From Phoronis australis (taxonomy: Eukaryota > Phoronida > Phoronidae): a stretch of 64,000 nucleotides of DNA. The position numbers and the translations under genes were made by a program. Position 1 is the stretch's first letter. Every line of letters starts with the position of its first letter. Positions 1 to 9,213 of the stretch are shown in pieces. The stretch lies in contig NMRA01000160.1 of the NCBI GenBank assembly GCA_002633005.1, positions 728,591 through 792,590 on the forward strand, read 5' to 3'. A model generated the notes under the pieces. The model was not told the DNA's origin. It searched no databases and was given only the letters and a program-made list of their open reading frames with translations.

Positions 1-187
1 TTTGAATAATTTACGGAAAGTTGCCAAACCATCAATTTAGATAGAGTTTTTAACGGGCTTTCAGAATATGCTTTCCATTTTTCGCTAGGACGTCTACTTT
101 TCGAATTATTCGTAATTTTCTGATAGCACTGTTCCTTTGTTGAGTGGTCTTGCTGCTTTGATGTTGGTTAAGCTTCTATTGAACAAG

Positions 188-490
188 CTAGACTGTAGCC
201 TATTTCTTACTGATTTATGACATCTAAGTTCGTCATATGAATGGTATGATGCTTTTCATCTTCATCACCATCGTCATCATCTTCGTCATCATCTCCGTCG
301 TCGTCTTTTCAGTTAATTTTGCAAAGTGTCGCTCAAGACTGTAGCCTATTTCTTACTGATTTCTGACCTCTAAGGTCGTCATATGAATGATATTATAATG
401 CTCATCATCGCCACGATCATTGCCATATTCATCATCTTCGTCGTCATCTTTATATTAGTCGTTTTTTCGGTTAATTTCGCCAAGTGTTGC
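188..490. repeat. Tandem duplication of about 145 bp with TCATCG-rich microsatellite
   Basis: Two adjacent units share the phrase GACTGTAGCCTATTTCTTAC, then a CATATGAAT stretch, a run of CATCATCGTC-type triplets and a TTTTCGGTTAATTT-like end. Unit 1 runs about 188-330 and unit 2 about 333-485. The 64-residue hydrophobic ORF over unit 2 is a translation of the triplet repeat and is not supported as a gene. Confidence 0.7.
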
Positions 491-613
491 TCCTCGGAGT
501 GCTTTCATTTTGTTTCACTTGTCTGCTCAGTAAGAATCTTGCACTCCTCGGATTCTTTGCTGGTCAGGGGTAGCTGAGCAAACCTTGTTAATCACGTTCC
601 TCTGATGTTTCAG

Positions 614-647
614 GGTGAGGGGCATGGAAGGCGGAAGTCGATACTAA
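614..647 (+). CDS. Last coding exon of an upstream hnRNP K-like copy (partial gene)
   Basis: After the acceptor TGATGTTTCAG the sequence reads, in the phase left by a preceding GC, A-V-R-G-M-E-G-G-S-R-Y-stop. The same acceptor, reading frame and 3'UTR recur at 28928-28961 as the end of the complete hnRNP K gene. The rest of this copy must lie left of the window, because no KH exon is visible in 1-613. It lies upstream of the intact gene on the same strand, so it belongs to another copy (tandem paralogue, pseudogene or mis-assembled haplotype). The C-terminus differs from the downstream one (AVRGMEGGSRY against [11 protein letters not shown]), which argues against a simple assembly duplicate. 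Confidence 0.6.
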
Positions 648-1010
648 ATACTATAGACCTATTGTTTCAGGGTGAGGGGGATGGAAGGCGGAAGTCGATA
701 CTAAATATTATAGACCTATGCATCTGATAAACACTCTGCTTGTGTCTTCAATTTCTTTTTTTAGTAGTAGCATGTAATTCAGTTTTAACTATTCCCATTT
801 TAAATTTGACTTGTGTGTTGTTAACTGACTTTTTAGTGCTTTGTAAATATGATACTTTGTGAAATTTCTTTGATCTTTGTTAATTTAGTGATAATTGATC
901 CCTAGAATTCTTCTGTAGACAACTGCTAATTAATTTGGACAGAAATATTGCTGATGTAGATTTTTATTATTTCGGACTGGTTTCCAATAAAATTGACCTA
1001 TTTTGTGAAA
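648..1010 (+). other. 3'UTR of the upstream hnRNP K-like copy
   Basis: The sequence after the stop aligns almost base for base with 28962-29265, the 3'UTR of the intact gene, including the polyadenylation signal AATAAA at 986-991 (29241-29246 in the other copy). Homology continues past the signal to about 1217. Confidence 0.6.
671..704 (+). CDS. Second tandem copy of the same terminal coding exon
   Basis: This is a 57-bp tandem duplication of acceptor plus exon. ATTGTTTCAG is followed by the same reading frame, again ending G-G-S-R-Y-stop. Splicing to either acceptor would give the identical C-terminal peptide. If the first acceptor is used this copy lies in the 3'UTR. Its polypyrimidine tract is weaker than that of the first copy. 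Confidence 0.5.
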
Positions 1011-1217
1011 TTGTTGACTTGTTTTTATTAGCTTGTCTGAGCTGAGCACTCAGTCACATTGTGTCTGAGGCGCTCCTTTGACAGTAGCAGTTCTCAGGGT
1101 TATGCCATGATTCAATACTGGGCATGTGACTCAGTGTAAAGATCTTGATTTGCACTATGTCCTAAACAAATTGTGCAAAAAAGCTTGGGAAAGACGTGGT
1201 GAATTGTGGGGTGTTAG

Positions 1218-1447
1218 CATGTGCGCACCCAGCCTTCAATATGGGGGCGCTCGAATTCCTGACGTTGTCGACGTTTTGGTAACAAAAAAGTGGGAGACTA
1301 AAAAACAAAAACGAGGGCACCACTGTGAATTGCGCGTTTGCGCTTGTTTAGTGGACTTTTTTCTCATTTTCTCGGATTTTTTTCTCAGAGGCGGACCTTT
1401 TTCCCCACTTCGCCAAATGGGGAGAGCCCCACCTGGGTGCGCGCATG
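1218..1447. mobile_element. MITE, TIR CATGYGCGCACCCAG, copy 1
   Basis: The left end CATGTGCGCACCCAG matches, inverted, the right end CTGGGTGCGCGCATG. The interior holds recurring phrases such as TTCTCGGA, CAGAGGCGGACC and CACTTCGCCAAATGG. It has no transposase ORF and is flanked by TTA-containing sequence. A reversed left-arm fragment of a second copy follows at about 1452-1530. Related copies lie at 3788-3958, 29470-30131 and 32005-32305. Confidence 0.7.
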
Positions 1448-1604
1448 GTTAACTACCCAGATTTTTTAGTTTCACATTCTCAAAAATTCGAGCCCCCTGT
1501 CTTTCAGGCTGGGTGCGCGAATGGTCAGTCAGTGCACAATCCAGCAGACTTCTAGTCATACGAGCTACAAACTTGATGGAAAAGAATTCCAAGGTTACAT
1601 GTGA

Positions 1605-2375
1605 CTATATGGCGAAGGTTCACTACTCCGAAGGTCCACTACTCTGAAGATCCACTAGATATCCGAAGGCTCACTAGTACTCTGATCGAAGATCCACTAG
1701 TTCGAAGGTTCACTACGAAAGTTCATTACCTTCGAAAATTCACTACTTCGAATTTCCGCAATTCCAAAACCAGAACTCCGACAGTTCACTGCTCCGATCG
1801 TCTGTGTGCTCACGACTCATACTAAAGCAGAGACAACGTCTGGGGCACGGGTCAAGGCTGCGGCGACCAACGGCGGTTTCGAGAAGACTGAATGGGACTC
1901 CCTGACTTCGTGGAGACTGGCAGAGACAGGGTGGCCTACTTCACTTAGTTTATACCCGGCCTTGTGCGTGGTTCCTTGGGTGAGGTTGAGGCGCAGTGGC
2001 CCTAAACTTGTCATCCGCGCTGCGTTGCGATCTTGACATAGATTTGATGAATGTGTCGTGGTTGATAATTCATCTGTATTCCTAAAATGCAAGTGCGTAC
2101 TCATTTTAAGACATATGCGGGCAATTTCGCATGCACATGAAGTCTGACCGCCGTTTGTAGTTGTAGCCTACTGACGGGCAGCTAAAGACGGTGGTCACAG
2201 TCTACACGAGTCCACAAAAAGTGTTGTAATGCCCGGGCGTTGTTTTCGATATAGGCGTGTCTAATAACCGAAGTATCGTTTATTTTTGCATGTAAAAGTT
2301 AATTTGCAAGATATTTTTGGAGCAGTGAAACTTCGGAGTAGTGAATCTTCGAAGTAGTGAACCTTCGAAATAGTG
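1605..2375. mobile_element. Element with inverted clusters of a GAAGGTTCACTA subterminal motif
   Basis: From about 1612 to 1795 a degenerate 13-15-mer related to CGAAGGTTCACTACT is repeated roughly ten times. From about 2322 to 2375 the reverse complement (TAGTGAACCTTCGAA type) is repeated four times. Opposed subterminal repeat arrays around about 530 bp of unique DNA are typical of non-autonomous DNA transposons. No transposase is present. The two overlapping ORFs in between (1806-2104) have no recognisable domain. Confidence 0.5.
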
Positions 2376-2399
2376 GGCTGTTTCCGTCCATTTCCAGCG

Positions 2400-3720
2400 A
2401 TATAGTGTTTGATTTTATTTCTGTTTCTGTTGACGAAGGACATTATTATACTCCGAAAATTTTAGTTGATCCATTCTTGTTGTTTTATTTACCTATTTAT
2501 ATTCAGCGATATAAGCAACTTAAGTAAACACGCAAAAATACGACCGGCATTCGCCGACTAAACTTCATGATATTTCCCTCCGAGTATGTAAAGAGGTGTA
2601 GTCACTCATTTATGCAAGGTTGATTTGAAATTTTGGCAGGACCGAGAACGTTCTCATTCTAGACCACATTACATCCAAATTTGCATCCCGTTCTTTGTGA
2701 GCACTGCCGTCTCTGCATCCTTTCTGGTAGTACAAATTCCGTCTCATTTCATGAACATCAGAGCTGAGAGTCACCGTTGTGTAGAGATTTTCCCTTCCCC
2801 CTAATTAAGCTGCGTCGAGGGCCTTACCGAAAACTACAGTGTCGACGTTTGCAAAATATCTAAGGTCCAGATACACCATTCTTGAAATTTGAACCAACCG
2901 CCGCTCAATGTCGGCTACGGGCCTAGGGTGTAAACGGCAAAATTTAAACTTGTTTTGCAGTTACATATATTGAAAACCCCGTTTCACTAATTTCATTCTG
3001 ATAATTCGTACAGCCGACCTGGGTAAATTTCAAAGTTTGCGGAAAGTGTAGTTACAAACACCATGCATATGATTCAGTCGGGCATCACCTAGCGGCTCTT
3101 GAGTCATAAAAGATGATGAGCCTGGCTCCGGAGATCACTGAGAGTAGGCCTACTCGACTACGCTTTGGATAATGGGAGGGGTGCAGATGAAGGGGATACC
3201 CACTGTATATATAGGGGTTTAGTCTCTAAGTAAGTGACCCGTTTGCAGTCAGCTTCCAAAAAGTCAGCGTTTCATACAGTTTTGGGGGCAGAAAACGTTA
3301 TCATCATACCCTTTTAGTTGTCACTGTTTAATTCCCTAAACGTAATTTCACACGGATCGGCTTGGGCAGCTGTATTCTTAAGTAATTAAATCTGAAGGAG
3401 TACAAGACTTGGCCAAGTTGTAAATTGAGTTAAATAAAAATATTTAAAAATTTGCTGTAGATTTTTGTATCAAGAAAATAGCATCCTTCTGGCACTGGGA
3501 GCCTAATTATACTCCCAAAATGCATGAACTTCCTCTTTTGTTGGGAAAGTTGGAAAAGACGTCTATTTTGTTGGAATTCAAAGGGAGACTGATCGTGAAG
3601 TCATACAAATGATCCCCGTATCAGCTTTCTATGACAGCCCCCCCCCCCCACTGGTTCATTCATGCCCAGAATTGTAGGTTAGGCTTTCCTCAATTACCAA
3701 CTGACCTTTGGTAATTGGCC
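2400..3720. other. Intergenic stretch, no gene recognised
   Basis: AT-rich sequence without convincing exons. It contains a homopolymer run of C near 3640 and a TATATATA stretch near 3205. Nothing else was recognised. Confidence 0.5.
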
Positions 3721-3725
3721 CATCA

Positions 3726-4057
3726 CAGGGGTGGATCCAGGATTTTGAGTTAAGGGGGGCAGGGGGCAGGAATAACCAGAATTTCGCCTCATGCGAGCGC
3801 CAAGCCTAAAATGTAGGGATGAAGCGGGTCTCGAATATTTGGGTTTGTGGACCTTATTACTAAAAAAAACGGGACGGGGTTTGTTCAATTAAGGCATATG
3901 CATTGTGCATTGCCCCAACCCCCCCTCCCCCAAGCCCCCTGGGTGAGCGCAAATGCTAGTCGGCAATTCGCACCCCGAACTGCCAAATGGAATCTGGGAG
4001 AATTTTACGGGGGCCATGGCCCCTCTGCTCCCCCCCGGCCCCTAAATCCGCCACTGC
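3726..4057. mobile_element. MITE with GTGGATCCAGGATTT / AAATCCGCCACTG ends, containing a second MITE
   Basis: The left end CAGGGGTGGATCCAGGATTT and the right end TAAATCCGCCACTGCA are imperfect inverted repeats. Inside, about 3788-3958, is a diverged copy of the CATGYGCGCACCCAG family (CATGCGAGCGCCAAG at left, GGGTGAGCGCAAATG at right). Partial relatives of the outer family are at 36272 and 62200. Confidence 0.6.
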
Positions 4058-4469
4058 ATCATGTTGCAAGCCCAAGAAATTTATAGGAGTAGAATACTGG
4101 CTGTTTAGTTTTTAGGTTGTAAAGTCACATCTTTGTCAGATTTTCAAAATTCAAAAACCTAACCCCGTGCATGATTCGAATAAGCTATTTAAAAACTTTC
4201 AAAACGAAAATGTAAAAAATAGGCCTACTATTGCCGCCCACAGTGTTTACAACCATGCTGATGATGGGCAATTTCTCACCTGATTGCCTCGGAAATGCGG
4301 CTGACGATGGTTGATTGGATTCTTTGAAGAAAGCAGCGGATTTTAAGGTGGACTTGTATTCTTTTCATCCATGCCTGGCTAAGAAGTCGTATCCTGCGGA
4401 CTAGGTAACAAACATGACATTGCAATTCAAGAGGTAGCATACGCACGTTTCACTGTTGAAGTTGTTATG

Positions 4470-5935
4470 TTTTATTGTTAACGGCTGGGCTCAGGGTGTA
4501 GACAGTGGTCACAACGTTGGTGTAGTATTTTTGGATTTTAAAAAAGCTTTTGATCTCGTTGATCACAATATACTTCTAAGCAATTTGTTAATTTACAAGT
4601 TTGGGCAAGGTCTCCGTAGACTGGTTTAAATCATCTCTCAGAGAGGTGCCAGGTTGTATACCTTGGTGGACATTTGTCCGAGTCCCGAGGTATCACACGC
4701 GGTGTTCCCCAGGGATCCATCCTGGGACCTCTGCTGTTTTTACTTTTTATAAATGATCTCTCTTTAGTCTGCGAAAACACGGTTGACATGTATGCAGATG
4801 ACACTACTTTGTCTGTTGTGGCAAACTCGCTGATCGCTGTAAAGGACAGACTCCAGTCTGATCTGGATAAGGTTGCTACCTGGTCTGATAATAAAATGGT
4901 AATTTTAATTAAAATGCTGAAGAAATAAAATGTACGAGTATTGTCACAGAGCCGCCAGCATAGTAGACGTAATCTTGAGCTTAACCTTGCTATTTCCAAT
5001 GTACGCCTCAAATGTGTTGACAGTGAAAAGTTATTAGGTGTTACTGTAGACAAGACCCTCTGGTCTAGCCATATAAATGGGACTGTGTCCAAAATTAGGG
5101 AGCGCCTTGGTCTTATCCGGCGTATATCACCATTTCTTCCCACAGTAGGGCGTCTGCAATATTTCAGCGCTTGTGTATTCCCTCTGTTCGTTTATTGTAG
5201 TACAGTGTGGTCAGGATGCAACTTAAATGCAAAATTAGTTTCCTCTTTATTGAAGGCTCAGATCGACAAGCAGGCGGCCAGACTTGTTCTAGGTGTGCCT
5301 TTTGACACTCCGTCAACTCATATGTTTAATAGACTGGGGTGGCTCTCTATTGACAAATATTTTATACATAGGCGTCTGTGTATGATGATAGGTGCTTTCA
5401 CGGTAATGTACCGACTTATCTATCTCGTAATCTCGTACTTGTTCGAAATAGCCACCAGATCAGGACACGATTTTCTGCCTCAAACAACTTTGGTTTTGCC
5501 CAGACACAGAACATCGTTTTAGTCTAAGTCCTTCTCATTTATTCAGACCATCAAACAGTGGAACAATTTGCCTAATAGTCTTAAGGATGCTGACTGTTAT
5601 GATAATTTCAGACACCACCTAATTAGTTACTGTGGTCGTCAAAGATGTCCCTCCTTTTTGTCTTTCCAATATATTTACCAAAAAAAATTATTTATTTATC
5701 TTTAATTCAATTTTTTTATCCAATTTGTAAATACTATTTTATTTAATGTATCTTATTGTATCTTAATTTAATCTGTTTATCTAACTTGGTTAATTAAATT
5801 TCTTGCTGCAGAGGACCATGCTGGATATTAGCCTTTGGCTAAAGCATGTTTTACATTTATTGTATTTTTATCCTCTTTAAATAAAGTTTATTAATTATTA
5901 TTATTATTATTACTATTACTATTATTATTGTCTAG
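4470..5935 (+). pseudogene. Decayed non-LTR (LINE, Jockey/CR1-like) reverse transcriptase with ATT-repeat tail
   Basis: Translation gives FLDFKKAFDLVDHNILL at about 4530-4575, then GVPQGSILGPLLFLLFINDL at about 4700-4760 and the catalytic Y-A-D-D-T box at about 4793-4806, followed by thumb/C-terminal sequence in a different frame (4941-5522). Stops and frameshifts separate these blocks, so the element cannot make an intact RT. The 3' end has AATAAA followed by an (ATT)n tract at about 5893-5930, as CR1/L2-type elements end in short tandem repeats. The 5' part (ORF1, endonuclease) is missing, consistent with 5' truncation during target-primed integration. The clade is not certain. Confidence 0.85.
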
Positions 5936-7170
5936 AAATGCCTATGCGAATTAGTGCGACTGCTGGAAACTCAGGAAGACACAAGTCCAGTCACTCATTG
6001 AAGATGAGGCCAGGTACTGATGTGCGTGCCAGGCATCCACATGTGATCTCCTTACAATGATCACAAGACAGAGATACTATAAGGAATATAGCCTATTGGG
6101 CACAAAATATTTCATTTTGAAAGAGCCGCTTGCCAGCAGACGCTTCCAGATAATGGGCTATCTATACATACACTGACTATATATTTATCTCATCGCTTCC
6201 AGTCTGCTTCTGTCTGTCTGTCCAGAAAATAGAGAGACCTCTAGCGTCGAATATGTATGTCATGATGTTTTACCAAAGACCATGATGTATCATACTCCGT
6301 TGACACTTCTGTTAACAAGAATCTTATTTTATTATTTGAATACGTTAGTTTGATGTAGTTAGTTTTAGTATTTGCGAGAATGCAAATATTTTTCAAATAT
6401 ATATAACACACATTATTGCTAAGCATCACATAAATAGTACATTAATTGTTGTGGTACCAAGTAAATCCGCCATTTTGTGAGTTCAGCGACGAGGTAAAGT
6501 TGAGGTTCTTTATCAAATATTTGTCAAGAAAATATTGAATTAGTTTTCGTTCGGAGCAGGTTGTGTCTAGCTTATGCAGAGTGTAATTTGGAACATTATT
6601 GCAGTTCAGAGAATCATGCACTTGTGACTTGAGTTGTAGTTCACAGTTCAGTGTATACTCGGAAACCAATGGTCGTCCGCCTAAGCATAAAACCGGCTTG
6701 TTGTCGTGCTCACCCAATTATTCCACTTCAAAGTTATGCTCTCAATAGGATTTGATTTAACTCTCTCAAATATATTATTCGTTGATTCAAAAGTTTTCTT
6801 TTATTTATACCGATTTGTTTCAACTGTGCATTGCTTTTCGGCAGCCATTTTGTAATGACGCCTATGGTCGTCATATGCTGCCGCCTTTTGAAAGAACAGA
6901 AAACCACGCAGAAAAAGGCCAAGAAAATAGCGGAAGGTGGTTTACAAGAATTCTAGATCAACCGCAAATTGTTTTACTGGTATGATATCGATTTTTAAAA
7001 CGATTAAAATCGATTCAGAATTTCAGTTCTGGAAAATAAATCGCGATTGTTTTATTCCAGATAGACCTTACTTATTTTCTATTTGTGACCTCTTTATTTG
7101 ACATATTGCTGTTGCTGTTCTTAATACCACTTATCTCTGCTGTCTTTCTTTTTCTTTTCAGTTTTTCTTC
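5936..7170. other. Intergenic stretch, no gene recognised
   Basis: AT-rich DNA with short ORFs on both strands and no domain or splice pattern that I can defend. A non-coding first exon of the hnRNP K gene could lie in 5936-9150 but cannot be picked out without transcripts. Confidence 0.4.
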
Positions 7171-7174
7171 ATTC

Positions 7175-8552
7175 CAGGGCTCAACATTAACTTTTGAAGC
7201 CACTTGCCCTTCGGGCAAGTAGTTGAAATTTTTACTTGCCCGAACAACGAATTCACTTGCCCCAAGTACAATCCCAAATAGCACCGCGCATGTGCACACC
7301 TAAGTAATGTGTTACCGTAGGGCTGCCTGTGCTGAGCCTCCTCTTGTGTTGTGCACGCTACATACATGAGTTACTATTTTTTTAACGATTCTTCTTATAG
7401 AACATTTATTTATAAGGTGTGTCAAAACACTAGAGAGACAAATTAGAAGAGTAACTATGGTATCTGAACCATTGTCACACATTCACAGGCGCCGAAATGA
7501 GCTAGGGCATGAACTCTCGACACTTCTGCGTATTCATTAGTTTGTACGCCCTTATGCATTAAACTTGAGTTGTTGCTAACCTGAATTTCAATTTTTGCTA
7601 TCCGTAAAAAACTTGCACAGTTTTGGTCATCGGTACCTTGTATTAAATTAAAATCAAATTTAAACATATAATAATGCCACATATACTTTTATTTTCAATA
7701 AATAATTACATTTTTGAAAAAAAGATAGACCGCGAAAAAGTCACCCTTCAGACTTCAGAACGGCAATCCCGAAGACCGTATCGTTTTCCTCTTCTTTCGG
7801 GAGTCGCCACCGGGAACCAGGAATTCATAAGAATGTCCTTTGGAATTCCCCCTGAATAAATACCAGGCCTTTTAAACTGCTGTGTAGTGTAGAAAATATG
7901 TCGTCAATCCTTCACTTTTTAGCTTTTGCGCTTATCTGTATGACTTACATCCGCTGACGAACGCGGTGCTTCCAGCTGTACATGGGTAAACGCCGGCAAA
8001 AATCAAACGTCGTCCATTGTTCACTGTCTCGCAGGCCAGAAAACCTAATTTCCCATGACGGAACCCATCCCCGCACTTTTTTCGTTTCATATTATTGCTT
8101 TGATTCTTCCTGAACTTGTTTTTTAGCAACTAAACCAATGCCGTCCAGGCCTGGACGGCTTCCATGTTAAGACGTTTTGCCAGAGTGCAGACGATCAGTA
8201 GTATCACGTGACAACTTATTCAGAAACTGCAGGGCACGTTCAGAGAATCGAAAGGATATGACCGCGAGTGTCATCTGTGCACGCTGCATAACACTCGATC
8301 TATTTTCCTTTCGGTCCTCATTCGAAGACGGGAGTTTCTTTGACGGCAACAGGGACTTTTTCGACGGTTTTTAGGCTTGTGTCGGGGTTCGTTACTTTGG
8401 AGCAAATGTGGAGCAGACAATCTTAGGATCTACATGTCTATGCGGTTAGCTTTTTAACTTGCCCATTGGGCAAGTACTTTTCAAATTCCACTTGCCCGAC
8501 GCAAAATCTACATGTACACGGGCAATCGGGCAACCGTTAGTGTTGAGCCCTG
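7175..8552. mobile_element. Non-autonomous hAT-like DNA transposon
   Basis: The left end CAGGGCTCAACATTAAC matches, inverted, the right end GTTAGTGTTGAGCCCTG. Both ends are followed inward by multiple copies of ACTTGCCC/GGGCAAGT. The 5 bp CATTC sits immediately outside both ends (7170-7174 and 8553-8557), a candidate target-site duplication. CAGGG-type termini are characteristic of the hAT superfamily, where 5- or 8-bp duplications occur. The 1.38-kb interior has no transposase ORF. Confidence 0.75.
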
Positions 8553-8649
8553 CATTCTCTCACCTTGTCAGTCAAAACAGAACTGTAACCCTTTTACCTT
8601 TGAGACCGTGTCGGCGGAAGTTGATCATTGAACCTCGATACAGTTGTTC

Positions 8650-8680
8650 TAATAAATAAATAAATAAATAAATAAATACC
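8650..8680. repeat. (AAAT)n microsatellite
   Basis: Uninterrupted run of ATAAATAAATAA units directly downstream of the hAT-like element. Confidence 0.9.
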
Positions 8681-9162
8681 CAAGTTGCATTTGCATTTTA
8701 TTGCTCAATCTTTTCTTTTATTTTTAATTATGTCTTGCTTTGTTGTATGTAACAATGCATTATAATGAAATAAAGTCAATGTTTTACTTTATTACTCGAA
8801 CAAATATTCCCGTTATCGAACTTCTTCTTTGAGCAGTCCCTCGTTCGGTTCCCAAAATCGGTAACCCGTCATTTTTATCACTGCGCGCGGCAGGGGTGGG
8901 GTGGGGGTGTGATGTCGTGTCCCCTAGTCAATGCCAAGAAAGTGGCCACCATCATTGTGGCCACTGTCAGGTCTTTGCAAGACCAAATATCACTTCGCAT
9001 CTCTGTTAAGAACATGTTGAGACCAATTATATAGTGTTAGTTGGTTTAAATCGAAAATTTCAACGGAATGCAAGTTCAGTTTTGCCAGCTATAGCACCAT
9101 GTTGCTGTAAATTTGCTCAAAATGACCGGATATCTTTTTACTTGAGTGTATTGTCATTTCAG

Positions 9163-9213
9163 GAAATTACAACTGAAAATTCACAATGGCAGATGACAGT
9201 TTCAACAGTTCAG
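9163..9213 (+). CDS. HNRNPK: hnRNP K exon with start codon
   Basis: Acceptor TTGTCATTTCAG, 23 bases of 5'UTR, then ATG at 9186 in the context CACAATGG. It encodes M-A-D-D-S-F-N-S-S and one base of a Gly codon, followed by the donor GTTAGTAA. The phase-1 junction matches the next exon. Confidence 0.85.

Noticed and set aside
383-577. 64-residue hydrophobic ORF as a membrane peptide gene
   Set aside because: It is a translation of an ATC/GTC microsatellite within a tandem duplication.
4631-5143. 170-codon minus-strand ORF
   Set aside because: It is antisense to the recognisable reverse transcriptase relic.
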